Shown here: one piece after another, positions 1 to 8,330 of the stretch
Layout: every line of letters starts with the position of its first letter
How positions within the stretch are numbered: the first letter of the stretch is position 1
DNA from: Planctomycetota bacterium
GTDB lineage: Bacteria > Planctomycetota > Phycisphaerae > Phycisphaerales > SM1A02
Reading direction: 5' to 3'
Assembly: GCA_003671025.1 (NCBI GenBank)
Contig: QWPW01000002.1
Location: forward strand, 1 to 46,295
DNA: 46,295 nt
Made by a program: the position numbers and the translations under genes
Notes under the pieces: model-generated
Databases searched by the model: none
What the model was told of the DNA's origin: nothing
The model's input: the letters and a program-made list of their open reading frames with translations, nothing else

Positions 1-42
1 CAACTAAGCGCGCAGTGAACGACCGTCGCGCGCGCGATCACA

Positions 43-1005
43 TCAACGCAAGAACTCGCGCATGCGCTGCGCGACTTCGTTGGGTTTGTCGTAGAGCAAC
101 ACGTGTCCCGCGCCGTGGAACACTTCGCCACGCATGTCGCGCAAACCCAAGCGCCACGCCGAAAGCATCGATGGATCGGTGAGTTGATCGAGTTCGCCAT
201 AGAGCACGAGCGTTGGCGCTTTGATGTCGACGAGCAGCGGCTCGCATCCGTTGATGAGAAACGGGCGCAGATCTTCGACGATGCGCAAGAACGCGTCGCG
301 TCGCTCCACCGCGCGCGCGACAAACTCGGCGCGAATAGGCTCGGGCATTGGCGGCGGCGAAGGGAAATTCAAGGCCAAGACTTCGGCGAAGCTCGCATCG
401 TCGTGAATGTCCAGAGGAATCTCGCCGGCGATGACGCGCGTCATGAACGGATTCACGTGCGGCGGCGTGACCCCCGCAGGCGAGAGCAACACGATGCGAT
501 GCACACTCGCGGGATAGGTCGCTGCATACGCCGCCGCGAACGCGCCGCCCATCGAAGTACCGACCACATCGACCACGCCGAGTTGTTGCGCGACACGAAA
601 GCGTTCGATCTCTTCCACATAGAAGCGCCAGTCATGCGCCATCCCGCCGTGCACGGGATGCTCGCCAAAACCAGGCAGATCAGGAATCACCACGCGATGC
701 GTGTCACTAAGGATCGGTGCAATGCGCATCATCGCTTCCGCCGATGTGCCGAGGCCGTGCAGCACCAGCGCCGTGCGTTGATGTTGCGTCTGGGATGGAA
801 GCGCGTCAGGCTCGCTGTCGAGCATGCGCCACGCGCGATCATCGATGTCGACGGTGCGCTCGGTGAGTCCTGCGTTGGCGTGACCCGCGGCCATTGCCAA
901 GGCGAAGGCGCGCGCGGGATCGTTCCACAACCACACCGCTGCCGCGACCGTGGTCAGCAGCAGCAAGGCAAACACCGCAAGAATCCAACGAAACGCACGC
1001 TTCAT
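43..1005 (-). CDS. Membrane-anchored or exported alpha/beta hydrolase
   Basis: The 320-residue product begins with a basic MKRAFRW stretch and one hydrophobic segment (about residues 6-27), so it is probably anchored in the inner membrane or exported. The rest is an alpha/beta hydrolase: an oxyanion loop HGLG (about 83-86), a nucleophile elbow GTSMGG with Ser151, a likely acid Asp273 in GELDQL and a catalytic His301 in GAGHVLL. The full Ser-Asp-His triad is therefore present. The family includes esterases, lipases and C-C hydrolases, and the substrate cannot be read from sequence. A start nine codons upstream is possible, but the chosen one gives a normal signal/anchor. It is transcribed divergently from the MoxR gene, with about 115 bp between the two start codons. 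Confidence 0.85.
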   Translation of the reverse strand: MKRAFRWILAVFALLLLTTVAAAVWLWNDPARAFALAMAAGHANAGLTERTVDIDDRAWRMLDSEPDALPSQTQHQRTALVLHGLGTSAEAMMRIAPILSDTHRVVIPDLPGFGEHPVHGGMAHDWRFYVEEIERFRVAQQLGVVDVVGTSMGGAFAAAYAATYPASVHRIVLLSPAGVTPPHVNPFMTRVIAGEIPLDIHDDASFAEVLALNFPSPPPMPEPIRAEFVARAVERRDAFLRIVEDLRPFLINGCEPLLVDIKAPTLVLYGELDQLTDPSMLSAWRLGLRDMRGEVFHGAGHVLLYDKPNEVAQRMREFLR

Positions 1006-1119
1006 AGGCGCAAGAGTACGCGCTCGACTCAAATGCTCGCATGTAATTTTGTTGGTGTGCGCTGATGAGTGATGCGCCTCACCACTCGCGTTGTCGCCAC
1101 GCTTCGTACTATGCGCCGC

Positions 1120-2130
1120 ATGGCTACAGATGTCGCAATAAACGGATCACTCGACGCACAAGCGCAAGCGTTCCGCGAAACCTTTGAGCGCACGCGCGCC
1201 GAGATAGCCAAGGTGATCGTTGGTCACGAAGAGATCGTCGAAGGCGTGTTGGTTTGCCTCTTCGCGGGCGGTCACTGTTTGCTTGAAGGCGTGCCCGGGT
1301 TAGGCAAGACGTTGCTCATTCGCTCGCTCTCTGAAGCGTTGCATCTGAAATTTAGCCGCGTGCAGTTCACGCCCGATCTCATGCCCGCTGATGTCACCGG
1401 CACCACCATCGTGGTGGAGACGGAACACGGCCGCGACTTTCAGTTTCGTAAGGGACCGATCTTCGCGCAGATCGTGCTCGCCGACGAAATCAATCGTGCG
1501 ACGCCCAAGACGCAGTCGTCGCTGCTCGAAGCAATGCAAGAGCGCAGCGTCACCGTCGGTGGAACGACGCACGAACTCGAGCGTCCATTCTTTGTGATGG
1601 CCACGCAGAATCCCATCGAGCAAGAGGGAACCTATCCGCTGCCCGAAGCGCAGCTCGATCGCTTCTTCTTTAAGTTGATCGTGGGCTATTCGACGCGCGA
1701 AGAACTCGCGCTCATCTTGGATCGCACGACGACAGGCGAAACCCCAAAGATCACGCGCGTGCTTGATTCTGCAGGAATTCTCGCAGCGCAGCGCTTAGTT
1801 CGCAGCGTGGCCATCGCGCCACATGTTCAGGATTACGCAGTGCGCATGGTGTTGGCCTCGCATCCGGGCGGACAGTTTGCCACGCCGATGACCAATCAGT
1901 TCTTGCGCTTTGGTGCTTCTCCGCGCGCGGCGCAAACATTGGTGCTCGCGGCGAAAGTGAAAGCGTTGCTAGGCAGTCGCAGCGCGGTGTCATTTGATGA
2001 CATCAAGTCGGTGGCGCTCGCGGCCATGCGTCATCGCGTGTTGCTCAACTTCGAAGCAGAGGCCGAAGGACGCACTGCCGATGACATCGTGCAGAACATC
2101 ATCGACACGTTGGTTCTTGACGCGCGCTAA
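1120..2130 (+). CDS. MoxR-family AAA+ ATPase
   Basis: The 336-residue protein has the MoxR AAA+ set: Walker A GVPGLGKT at 57-64, Walker B IVLADE at 118-123, the ATQNPIEQEG sensor region at 161-170 and the LDRFFF segment with arginine finger Arg181. MoxR ATPases are cytoplasmic hexameric chaperones that usually act with von Willebrand A (MIDAS) partners to mature or insert metal-dependent or membrane complexes. Such partners (DUF58, VWA proteins) normally follow directly in the operon, but here the next gene is an outer-membrane barrel and no VWA gene is in view. The start at 1120 leaves out a 17-residue Arg/Thr-rich extension that does not look like MoxR. Confidence 0.93.
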   Translation: MATDVAINGSLDAQAQAFRETFERTRAEIAKVIVGHEEIVEGVLVCLFAGGHCLLEGVPGLGKTLLIRSLSEALHLKFSRVQFTPDLMPADVTGTTIVVETEHGRDFQFRKGPIFAQIVLADEINRATPKTQSSLLEAMQERSVTVGGTTHELERPFFVMATQNPIEQEGTYPLPEAQLDRFFFKLIVGYSTREELALILDRTTTGETPKITRVLDSAGILAAQRLVRSVAIAPHVQDYAVRMVLASHPGGQFATPMTNQFLRFGASPRAAQTLVLAAKVKALLGSRSAVSFDDIKSVALAAMRHRVLLNFEAEAEGRTADDIVQNIIDTLVLDAR

Positions 2131-2169
2131 CGCACGTCGTCGCGAGTGATCGTCTCGCGCAATTCATTC

Positions 2170-2229
2170 ATTCCTCCATCTATTCCTCCATCTATTCCTC
2201 CATCTATTCCTCCATCTATTCCTCCATCT
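2170..2229 (+). repeat. Five perfect tandem copies of a 12-bp unit
   Basis: The unit ATTCCTCCATCT is repeated five times without mismatch, starting 39 bp after the MoxR stop and ending 39 bp before the barrel-protein ATG. Each unit carries CCTCC, the complement of a Shine-Dalgarno core. The unit is four codons long, so an in-frame GTG at 2146 could in theory translate it as IPPS repeats fused to the barrel protein, but the signal peptide at 2269 argues against that. Copy number in such arrays commonly varies by slippage. Confidence 0.95.
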
Positions 2230-2268
2230 ATTCTCGACGCACGCATGTGCGCGTTTCGAAAGCACACT

Positions 2269-3306
2269 ATGAACACCAAGACCGCAATCTCGTTGACCGT
2301 TTCTCTCGCGACCGCGCTGACACTCAACGCGCATGTTGTGGCGCAAGATGGAACGCTTGTCGAGAACACGCCCGTAATCGCACCACCTATGACGGCTGAT
2401 GCGACGGCTGATGCGACGCCTTCACCAGAGGCTGCGAAAAGTATGGAGGCCGCGAAGAGCGACATCAAGTACGTGGTTGCCGGCGGATTCATGCACTTCT
2501 TCGACGCTGACTTTGACACGGGCGGCGGCGCGGTCGCGGTCGATCGCGGCTTCGGTTCGGTGTCGCTCAGCGGCAAGCCAAGCGACAACTACCGCTGGGG
2601 TCTCTCCATCAATTGGGAGGGCTCTTGGTACTCGTTCGCCGATGGAGGCGAGCTCGTCACCGCCGCAATGGGCAAGCCGTGGAGCGCGGTGCAGTCGTTG
2701 TTGATCGCGCCTGGTGCGACATTCAAACTCGATGAACGCTGGAACCTCAAAACCACGTTGCTGGTTCAGTTCGCAGGCGAGAACGATGCCGACGTCGGCG
2801 ACAGCGCAACGTTCGGTGGAATCGTCGCCGCGTCGTATTCATTCGACAAGGATTTCCTGCTCGGCGCGGGTGCGCTCGTGATGTCGCGATTGGAACATGA
2901 CGCGCTCATCGTTCCGCAAATCTTGATTGATTGGAAGCCGTGCAAAGAGTTCCGTGTCACTAATTTCGCGGGCCCCGAAGCGTTTCCTGGCGGCGCTGGG
3001 CTCGAAGGAATCTGGGTGCTCTCGGAAAACTACGAACTCGCATTTGGCGGCCGCTTCACCTATCGACGCTTTCGCTTGGATGACTCGGGCTCATCGACGC
3101 GCGCCAATGGAGTGGGCACCGATCAAGGTCTGCCCATTTGGTTGCGCGCGACCATGCGCGCTGATTGCGGTGCGCGCATCGATCTCGTCGGCGGAATCCA
3201 AGTCGCTAGCGAAATGAGACTCGACGATTCCGCGGGCAACGAATTGACGCGCGTTGACGTCGAACCGAATCCGTTTCTCGGCATCTTCATGAGCTACCGG
3301 TACTGA
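2269..3306 (+). CDS. Predicted outer-membrane beta-barrel protein
   Basis: The 345-residue product starts with a clear signal peptide (MNTKTA, then a hydrophobic run, ending near VVAQ). The mature part alternates short hydrophobic and polar strands rich in Gly, Trp and Tyr, and ends in SYRY. A terminal aromatic residue is typical of barrels recognised by BamA. Length and style fit the planctomycete-type uncharacterised barrel proteins (DUF6268 is one candidate family, not verified). The chosen start follows the 12-bp repeat array and directly precedes the signal peptide. No strong ribosome binding site is visible (only GAAAG). The SDR gene starts 4 bp after its stop, so the two are probably co-transcribed. 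Confidence 0.7.
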   Translation: MNTKTAISLTVSLATALTLNAHVVAQDGTLVENTPVIAPPMTADATADATPSPEAAKSMEAAKSDIKYVVAGGFMHFFDADFDTGGGAVAVDRGFGSVSLSGKPSDNYRWGLSINWEGSWYSFADGGELVTAAMGKPWSAVQSLLIAPGATFKLDERWNLKTTLLVQFAGENDADVGDSATFGGIVAASYSFDKDFLLGAGALVMSRLEHDALIVPQILIDWKPCKEFRVTNFAGPEAFPGGAGLEGIWVLSENYELAFGGRFTYRRFRLDDSGSSTRANGVGTDQGLPIWLRATMRADCGARIDLVGGIQVASEMRLDDSAGNELTRVDVEPNPFLGIFMSYRY

Positions 3307-3310
3307 TTCG

Positions 3311-4246
3311 ATGCACAAGCCCAAGACGAAGAATTCAAGTTCGACCAAGGCGCCCTACGACGCGAGGCTCGCGCTCGCCGCGCAAGGCAACACGCGCGCA
3401 CGGACACAGAGCAAGAGCGATGCGAAGTCTGATGCTTCCGCCGATCGCCCGCGCCCCGTCGCGTTGGTGACTGGCGCTTCCGCAGGATTAGGTCGCGCGT
3501 TTTCCTTGGCTCTCGCAGAGCGCGGCTATGACCTGGTCATCACCGCGCGCCGTGAAGATCGATTGTTGACACTCAAAAAAGAAGTGAGTGAACGCTTCGG
3601 CGCGCGCGCGATGGTCATCGCCGAAGATCTCGCGTTACCCTCGGCGCCGCGCACGATTTGCGAAATCATTCGCTCGTCGGAACTCGAAATCGAAATGCTG
3701 GTCAACAACGCGGGCTATGGAGTGCGCGGACGATTTCTCGATGTCGAGTGGTCGACCCACGCAGACTTTCTGCAAGTGATGACGATCTCGTGGTTGCAGC
3801 TCACGCACACGCTGCTTCCGGGAATGATCGCGCGCAAGCGTGGTCGCATTCTCAACGTGTCGAGCTTGGCCGCGCTCGGACCAGAGCCGCCGGGAAGCCT
3901 GTATTCGCCGGCGAAATACCTGATGGCCAGCGCGAGCCGCGCGTTGCGACTGAACCTCATGGGTACGGGCGTGCACTGCACCGCGCTTTGCCCCGGCTTC
4001 ACCCACACCGAGTTTCATGATGTGCTCGGATGTCGCGCAGGCATGAACACGCTGCCGCGTTTCATGTGGCAGCAGGCACCCGCGGTGGTCGAAGCGGGTC
4101 TGCGCGGAGTCGAACGCAATCGCGCGGTGGTGGTGCCGGGACTCTTCAACACCACCGCCGCGTTCATGTGCAAGATCTTGCCGTATGCGCTGACCAGTCG
4201 CTTGATTCCGAAGGCCGTGCTCGAAGAACATTCCGTCGCGCATTGA
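3311..4246 (+). CDS. Short-chain dehydrogenase/reductase
   Basis: The 311-residue protein is a classical SDR: the nucleotide-binding motif TGASAGLG at 54-61, NNAG at 132-135, Ser184/185 and the catalytic YSPAK (Tyr198, Lys202). The C-terminal region (PGFTHTEFH, then a hydrophobic helix) is like SDRs acting on acyl or steroid-like substrates, but the substrate cannot be told. The first 48 residues are a basic, Ser/Lys/Ala-rich extension unlike the family and probably disordered. A later start is possible but no better methionine occurs before the domain. The gene follows the barrel gene with a 4-bp gap. Confidence 0.88.
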   Translation: MHKPKTKNSSSTKAPYDARLALAAQGNTRARTQSKSDAKSDASADRPRPVALVTGASAGLGRAFSLALAERGYDLVITARREDRLLTLKKEVSERFGARAMVIAEDLALPSAPRTICEIIRSSELEIEMLVNNAGYGVRGRFLDVEWSTHADFLQVMTISWLQLTHTLLPGMIARKRGRILNVSSLAALGPEPPGSLYSPAKYLMASASRALRLNLMGTGVHCTALCPGFTHTEFHDVLGCRAGMNTLPRFMWQQAPAVVEAGLRGVERNRAVVVPGLFNTTAAFMCKILPYALTSRLIPKAVLEEHSVAH

Positions 4247-4318
4247 GTGCGACTCGTTCGTCGTACTCGCCTCTCTCACCGCGCGGATCTGCGCGCTTCC
4301 TTGACTCACTCATTCCTT

Positions 4319-5917
4319 ATGTCGCTCATCTGTTGTCCCATCGCCGTTGAGGATCCTGCCGAAATTCCGTTGGCGCTTGATCGCGCCGCGCGCGCGCGAG
4401 TGCTCGGCGCACGCATGATCGAATGGCGTTGTGATGGACTTGCGTCGCATGACAACGCGCTCGCCGCCATCGCGCGATTGGTGCGTGAATGTCCGCTCGC
4501 ATCGTTGGTGACAATTCGCTCAAACGAAGAAGGCGGCACCTGCGCGTTAGCCGAGCATCAACGATTGGCGTTGCTCGGACGCATCATGCGCAGCGCCGAT
4601 GCGCCGCGACTTGTCGACATCGAACACGCATCGCTCTCCTCTGACTTGGCACGCACGCTGTTCTTGTCCACGATGACTCCGCGCGAAGGCGCCGTCGAGA
4701 ATGACGATGCGCCGATGACGCGCATCGTCGGCAGCACGCATGATTTCCTCAGTCGTCCCGTAGACCTCATGCGTCGCGTCGCGGCCATGCAAGAGGATCC
4801 GTTGATCAGCGTGGTCAAAGTGGTGTGGATGGCGCGCAGTGTGCGCGACAACCTCGAGGCGTTCGACATTTTGGCGGCGCGTGCCAAGCCCACCATCGCG
4901 CTGTTGATGGGCGAGTACGGATTGATGAGTCGCGTGCTTGCGCCGAAATTCGGCGGGTTTCTCACTTTCGCCAGCGATGCGGAAGGCACAGGCACCGCGC
5001 CAGGACAACCCACTGCGCGTGAACTGCGCGACCTCTATCGCTTCAACGACGTCGCGCCGGCCACGCGCGTGTTTGGTGTGATCGGTTGGCCGATCGCGCA
5101 CTCGCGCTCACCGGCGTTTCACAACGCGCGCTTTGCACAGGCGCAGTACGACGGCGTGTTCCTGCCCATTCTCGTACCGCCGGAGTGGGAGCACTTCAAG
5201 GCGACGCTCGGTGCGCTCATTGATCATGATCGACTTGATTTCGCGGGCGCGAGTGTGACCATTCCGCACAAGGAGCACCTGATTCGCTTCGTGCAAGAAC
5301 GCGGTGGAACTATCGATGATGGTGCGCTGTGGATCGGCGCGGCGAACACGCTCGTCGTTGCTGCGGGCGGAAAGTTGCGCGCGAGCAACACCGATATGCC
5401 TGCCGCAGTTGAGGTGCTCACCGCTGCGTTGGCCACGCGCGGACATGCGCCCGCCGCAACGCGCATCGCGGTGATCGGTGCGGGCGGCGTCGCGCGCGCA
5501 GTCGCCGGTGGACTTGCCGCACAAGGCGCGATTGTGGTGGTCTTCAATCGCAATCATGAGCGCGCGGAGCAACTCGCCGCGTCACTTTCTGGTCGCGAGG
5601 TTCAGCGTGCCGACGGATGTGTGGTCACCACCCGCGTGGTCGCGGGACGCTCCGAATCGCTTGGATGCGGCTGTTTTCATGCGTTTGTCAACTGCACGCC
5701 CATCGGAATGCAGGGCGGACCCGACCCCACAGGATCCCCGCTGCCCGACGACGTGCATCTCGATGACAGCGTCGTGGTCATGGACACCGTGTACACGCCG
5801 CGCGAGACGCCGCTGGTGCGCGAAGCGCGTGCGCGCGGCGCGATCGTCGTCGATGGCGAGGCGATGTTCGAACGACAAGCACAACTGCAAAGCGAACTCT
5901 TCCTCACCCGTTGGTGA
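4319..5917 (+). CDS. aroDE: Bifunctional 3-dehydroquinate dehydratase (type I)/shikimate dehydrogenase
   Basis: The 532-residue fusion carries out two consecutive shikimate-pathway steps, 3-dehydroquinate to 3-dehydroshikimate to shikimate. Residues 1-240 are a type I dehydroquinate dehydratase with TIRSNEEGG (Glu70/71), His141 in GSTHDF, the Schiff-base Lys167 in VVKVVWM and the APGQP loop at 227-231. Residues 250-532 are shikimate dehydrogenase: VIGWPIAHSRSP at 254-265, catalytic Lys318 in TIPHKE, Asp359 in SNTD, the NADP loop GAGGVARA at 387-394 and NCTPIGM at 458-464. Both active sites look intact. The same fusion is known from plants, chlamydiae and planctomycetes. The start at 4319 gives a domain-length N-terminus; an upstream in-frame extension is Arg-rich and unlikely. 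The next gene follows after 17 bp. Confidence 0.95.
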   Translation: MSLICCPIAVEDPAEIPLALDRAARARVLGARMIEWRCDGLASHDNALAAIARLVRECPLASLVTIRSNEEGGTCALAEHQRLALLGRIMRSADAPRLVDIEHASLSSDLARTLFLSTMTPREGAVENDDAPMTRIVGSTHDFLSRPVDLMRRVAAMQEDPLISVVKVVWMARSVRDNLEAFDILAARAKPTIALLMGEYGLMSRVLAPKFGGFLTFASDAEGTGTAPGQPTARELRDLYRFNDVAPATRVFGVIGWPIAHSRSPAFHNARFAQAQYDGVFLPILVPPEWEHFKATLGALIDHDRLDFAGASVTIPHKEHLIRFVQERGGTIDDGALWIGAANTLVVAAGGKLRASNTDMPAAVEVLTAALATRGHAPAATRIAVIGAGGVARAVAGGLAAQGAIVVVFNRNHERAEQLAASLSGREVQRADGCVVTTRVVAGRSESLGCGCFHAFVNCTPIGMQGGPDPTGSPLPDDVHLDDSVVVMDTVYTPRETPLVREARARGAIVVDGEAMFERQAQLQSELFLTRW

Positions 5918-5934
5918 CGCGTTACCCTTCCTCA

Positions 5935-6591
5935 ATGCCTGAAGTAAGTGCACCGGTCATCGAAGCGCGCGAATTCTTACGCGCTCATCTCAGCGGGTCG
6001 ATTGGCTTCGATGGCGACTTTGTTCCACTCAAAATCGTGGTCGCTCCCGATGGTGCGTTGATCGCGCCGGTGATGGTGGCGATGTTGCGCTCGTTCGACA
6101 TCACGTTGTTCTTGCCTGACGAAGGCGAAGACTCGATGCAACTGCAAGTCACCATCGAAGAGATCTTCGACAAGGGTGAAACCGCGGCGCTGTGCGATCG
6201 CTGGCGCATCTATCACGGCGAACCTGAAGATGTGCGTTGGGCGCGCTTCACGATTGACGCGGCGAAATTTCGCGGCCGCATGTTTGACGGCGCCGTGTTC
6301 ATGGTGGCCAATCCGCTCGCCGATTGCGAAGCGAAGATCTGTCGCGAGATCAACGCACAGCGGCGCGACACGCTCAAAGCCGTCGCGGCTTCCGTCGCCG
6401 GCCTCGAGATCGAAGACCCGCGTCTCGTAGGTGTTGATCCAATGGGTTTCGATGTACGCGGACGCTTCGATGTCGTGCGACTTCCCGCCGATCCACCGAT
6501 CGCCGATGAAGAGGACGCGTTCGCGGCACTCGATGATCTCGCAGGTGATGCCGATGAAGGCGATGCCGAGACCGACGCCGCAGAAAATTGA
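5935..6591 (+). CDS. HugZ/pyridoxamine-phosphate-oxidase-like protein with DUF2470-type end
   Basis: The 218-residue cytoplasmic protein has a split-barrel-like N-terminal half and a segment WRIYHGEPEDVRWARF that resembles the GDP.DF.lyR part of heme-utilisation (HugZ/HutZ) proteins. It is followed by a helical region and DPRLVGVDPMGFDVRG, which matches the end of DUF2470 domains (VDxxGFDL..). The usual HN.DHA histidines of DUF2470 are not visible (INAQRRDTL instead), so heme or flavin binding is uncertain. The last 30 residues are strongly acidic (Asp/Glu/Ala). The gene sits 17 bp after aroDE on the same strand and is likely co-transcribed. The assignment is by motif resemblance only. Confidence 0.5.
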   Translation: MPEVSAPVIEAREFLRAHLSGSIGFDGDFVPLKIVVAPDGALIAPVMVAMLRSFDITLFLPDEGEDSMQLQVTIEEIFDKGETAALCDRWRIYHGEPEDVRWARFTIDAAKFRGRMFDGAVFMVANPLADCEAKICREINAQRRDTLKAVAASVAGLEIEDPRLVGVDPMGFDVRGRFDVVRLPADPPIADEEDAFAALDDLAGDADEGDAETDAAEN

Positions 6592-6761
6592 GTCTTCTGC
6601 AAAACGCGCGCATTCCGCAGCAATTCGTCGCTGAATCTCTCCAACTCGTCACATGATGAAGCTGCGACTCAGATGCTTCCTCTCACCAATGCTGTGGCTT
6701 GCGCGACAGACTCATGGTTAGAATCAGAGCCGCTGCTTGTGCGGCAGAAATGAGAAAACGC

Positions 6762-7646
6762 ATGGCTCTCACCGAAGGCGACAAGAAATACGCTGGCAGT
6801 CTCAACAGCGCGATGATCGACGGACCGGAAGGTCGCGCGGCGCAGGAATACGCCAATCACTTCGGCGAAGCAGGCTTTGCGGACATCACCAAGGTCTACA
6901 TCGAGCAGCACTACCAAGGCTATAGCGAAGAGAACCAAACCAGTTGGCGCACGCTCTATGACCAGCAGATGGCGTATCTCACCACGCACGCATCGAGCGT
7001 GTATCTCAGCGGAGCGCGCTCGATCAATCTCGTGCGCGATCACATCCCCTATCTCCAAGGGCCGCAGAGCGTCAATCACTTCTTGCAGAAACTCACCGGT
7101 TGGCAGAGTCGCGCAGTGCCGGGATACCTTCCGGCCAAGACGTTTTTCGCGTGTCTAGCACGACGTGAATTCCCCACCACAGTGGTCATTCGTCCCAAAG
7201 AGTCGCTGCACTATCTGCCTGAGCCCGACATCTTTCACGACATCTTCGGACACGTGCCGCTGCATGCGGATCCAGTGTTTGCGGATTTCTTGCAGACCTA
7301 CGGCAGAGCCGCGTTGCTCACCAACGACCCCTATCACACCGAGCGTCTCGCGCGCCTCTTCTGGTTCACCGTGGAATTTGGGCTCATTCGCGAAGAGGGT
7401 CAAATCAAACTCTATGGCTCGGGACTCATTTCCAGTCCCGGCGAATCGGTGCATGCACTCAACAGCAGTGAAGTCGAGCGGCGACCGTTTGATCTCGACA
7501 CGGTGTGCAACACCAGCTTTGAGATCGACCACTATCAACCGATTCTCTACGTGCTCGAGAGCTTCCAGCAGTTGCGTGATGCGATGAACAGTTACGCGAA
7601 CCGACTCATCGAAGAAGCTGAACGCGCCCCCGCCGCTTCACGCTGA
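6762..7646 (+). CDS. phhA: Phenylalanine 4-hydroxylase (pterin-dependent)
   Basis: The 294-residue enzyme converts phenylalanine to tyrosine using O2, non-heme Fe(II) and a tetrahydropterin. The family core is clear: LPEPDIFHDIFGHVPLH with iron ligands His159 and His164, the third ligand Glu205 in WFTVEFGL, and YGSGLISSPGE at 218-228. Length matches monomeric bacterial enzymes without a regulatory ACT domain. The start at 6762 is preceded by GAGAAAA. Another ATG at 6750 would add four residues. It is the last gene of the aroDE direction, 170 bp after the HugZ-like gene, so it may have its own promoter. Co-location with aroDE suggests a route from shikimate through Phe to Tyr in this locus. 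Confidence 0.94.
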   Translation: MALTEGDKKYAGSLNSAMIDGPEGRAAQEYANHFGEAGFADITKVYIEQHYQGYSEENQTSWRTLYDQQMAYLTTHASSVYLSGARSINLVRDHIPYLQGPQSVNHFLQKLTGWQSRAVPGYLPAKTFFACLARREFPTTVVIRPKESLHYLPEPDIFHDIFGHVPLHADPVFADFLQTYGRAALLTNDPYHTERLARLFWFTVEFGLIREEGQIKLYGSGLISSPGESVHALNSSEVERRPFDLDTVCNTSFEIDHYQPILYVLESFQQLRDAMNSYANRLIEEAERAPAASR

Positions 7647-7768
7647 GCGATGCAGCACAATTGATTTGCACGCGCGCGCTGCGACCACCCATGTCGTGCG
7701 CGCGCGTTGCGTTGGTGGCTGACTCCGCGCCACAACGTTCATCCTTCGCAAAGCATCGACGCAAAAAC

Positions 7769-7802
7769 ACCGCGCGCCGACGGTGTTCCATCGGCGCGCG
7801 GT
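7769..7802 (+). repeat. Perfect 12-bp inverted repeat (hairpin)
   Basis: The arms ACCGCGCGCCGA and TCGGCGCGCGGT are fully complementary with a 10-nt loop. It lies 120 bp after the phenylalanine hydroxylase stop. The following bases AAGAGAGG are not U-rich, so it is a strong stem but not a standard intrinsic terminator. Confidence 0.8.
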
Positions 7803-8047
7803 AAGAGAGGAGAGATGAAGAGCCTGTCCTGTCCTGTCGTCTTCTTCCGCGGTCGCCGTCCCGAGCAGCCGCGGTGTTCTCGTCACAATTGAAAACGCAA
7901 GCCATCGCGTATCTGTTCACCGCCTTTCGCGAATTCTCGAAAATTGTTTCGCATCACGAGGCTGGAGTAAACCCTGCGTCCCAAGCTGCGTATCAACGGC
8001 AGGCGCGGTTTGTTCGCGCGCCTGCTTGACCCCCACACCCCCTTCCT

Positions 8048-8086
8048 ACAGGCTCTGCGAGTAGTTCGCGGAGCCTGTTCCTTTTG
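8048..8086 (+). terminator. Intrinsic terminator-like hairpin
   Basis: Arms at 8048-8060 and 8066-8078 pair over 13 bp with one G-U, enclose a 5-nt loop (GTAGT) and are followed by TCCTTTTG. It would end transcripts coming from the left, either the phenylalanine hydroxylase message or a small RNA in 7.8-8.05 kb. Confidence 0.65.
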
Positions 8087-8102
8087 ATCGTGTCGGCGGT
8101 CG

Positions 8103-8235
8103 CACTCCAAAAAACGAACAACCCGCGGCATCCTGCCACGGGTTTGCTCGATTTCCGGCGGCGACTGAAGGACTCAGTTACGCGCGCGCAGACAGGATTC
8201 CACTGCTCACTTGACGGCCGAAGTTCGCGGGATTG
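8103..8235. repeat. Direct repeat, left copy (133 bp identical to 12418-12550)
   Basis: This stretch is base-for-base identical to 12418-12550 (offset 4315). It contains the terminator and the last coding bases, stop included, of the EF-hand gene found in full at 12493-13380. Beyond 8235 the two copies diverge abruptly and realign only after a 59-bp gap. Confidence 0.95.
8107..8145 (-). terminator. Intrinsic terminator, duplicated copy
   Basis: This is the exact copy of the EF-hand gene terminator at 12422-12460: a 10-bp stem with one G-U, a 5-nt loop and a T-rich tail on the minus strand. Here it follows only the gene remnant. Confidence 0.8.
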
Positions 8236-8330
8236 GCCAGCATGTGCAGTGATCCGCGCGGACACGCCGAGCAACGGTTGAGGAAACTGATCGCGAAAGT
8301 GGTCGAAGTCGACCATGAGCACCTTTGGTC
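8178..8330 (-). pseudogene. Remnant of the EF-hand gene 3' end
   Basis: Read on the minus strand, this piece starts like residues 228-241 of the intact EF-hand protein (a LMVDFDHFRDQFP segment). It then lacks 59 bp, which breaks the frame, and ends with the same last residues (HML.NPANFGRQVSSGILSARA, one substitution) and the same stop. The part nearest the stop is identical to the intact gene, while the part further upstream has several substitutions. Nothing resembling the five EF-hand loops is present upstream. It is a dead duplicate. Confidence 0.85.

Larger units (their letters stand above)
7647..8102 (+). other. Hairpin-rich non-coding stretch, possible structured RNA
   Basis: No credible protein gene is seen in these roughly 450 bases. 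There are four inverted repeats: GC-alternating arms around 7670-7707, a perfect 12-bp stem at 7769-7802, a perfect 9-bp stem at 7999-8025 and the terminator hairpin at 8048-8086. A 5-bp triplet CCTGT occurs at 7823-7837. The spacing and the terminal U-rich hairpin would suit a small RNA or a long 3' UTR of the phenylalanine hydroxylase gene. Signature motifs of tmRNA, RNase P RNA and SRP RNA were looked for and not found. Confidence 0.35.

Noticed and set aside
2127-2588. Minus-strand frame with IDGG repeats
   Set aside because: The repeats come from the 12-bp array read in reverse; the remainder is antisense to the barrel protein.
7647-8086. tmRNA, RNase P RNA or SRP RNA
   Set aside because: The conserved sequence blocks of these RNAs were not found; only generic hairpins are present.
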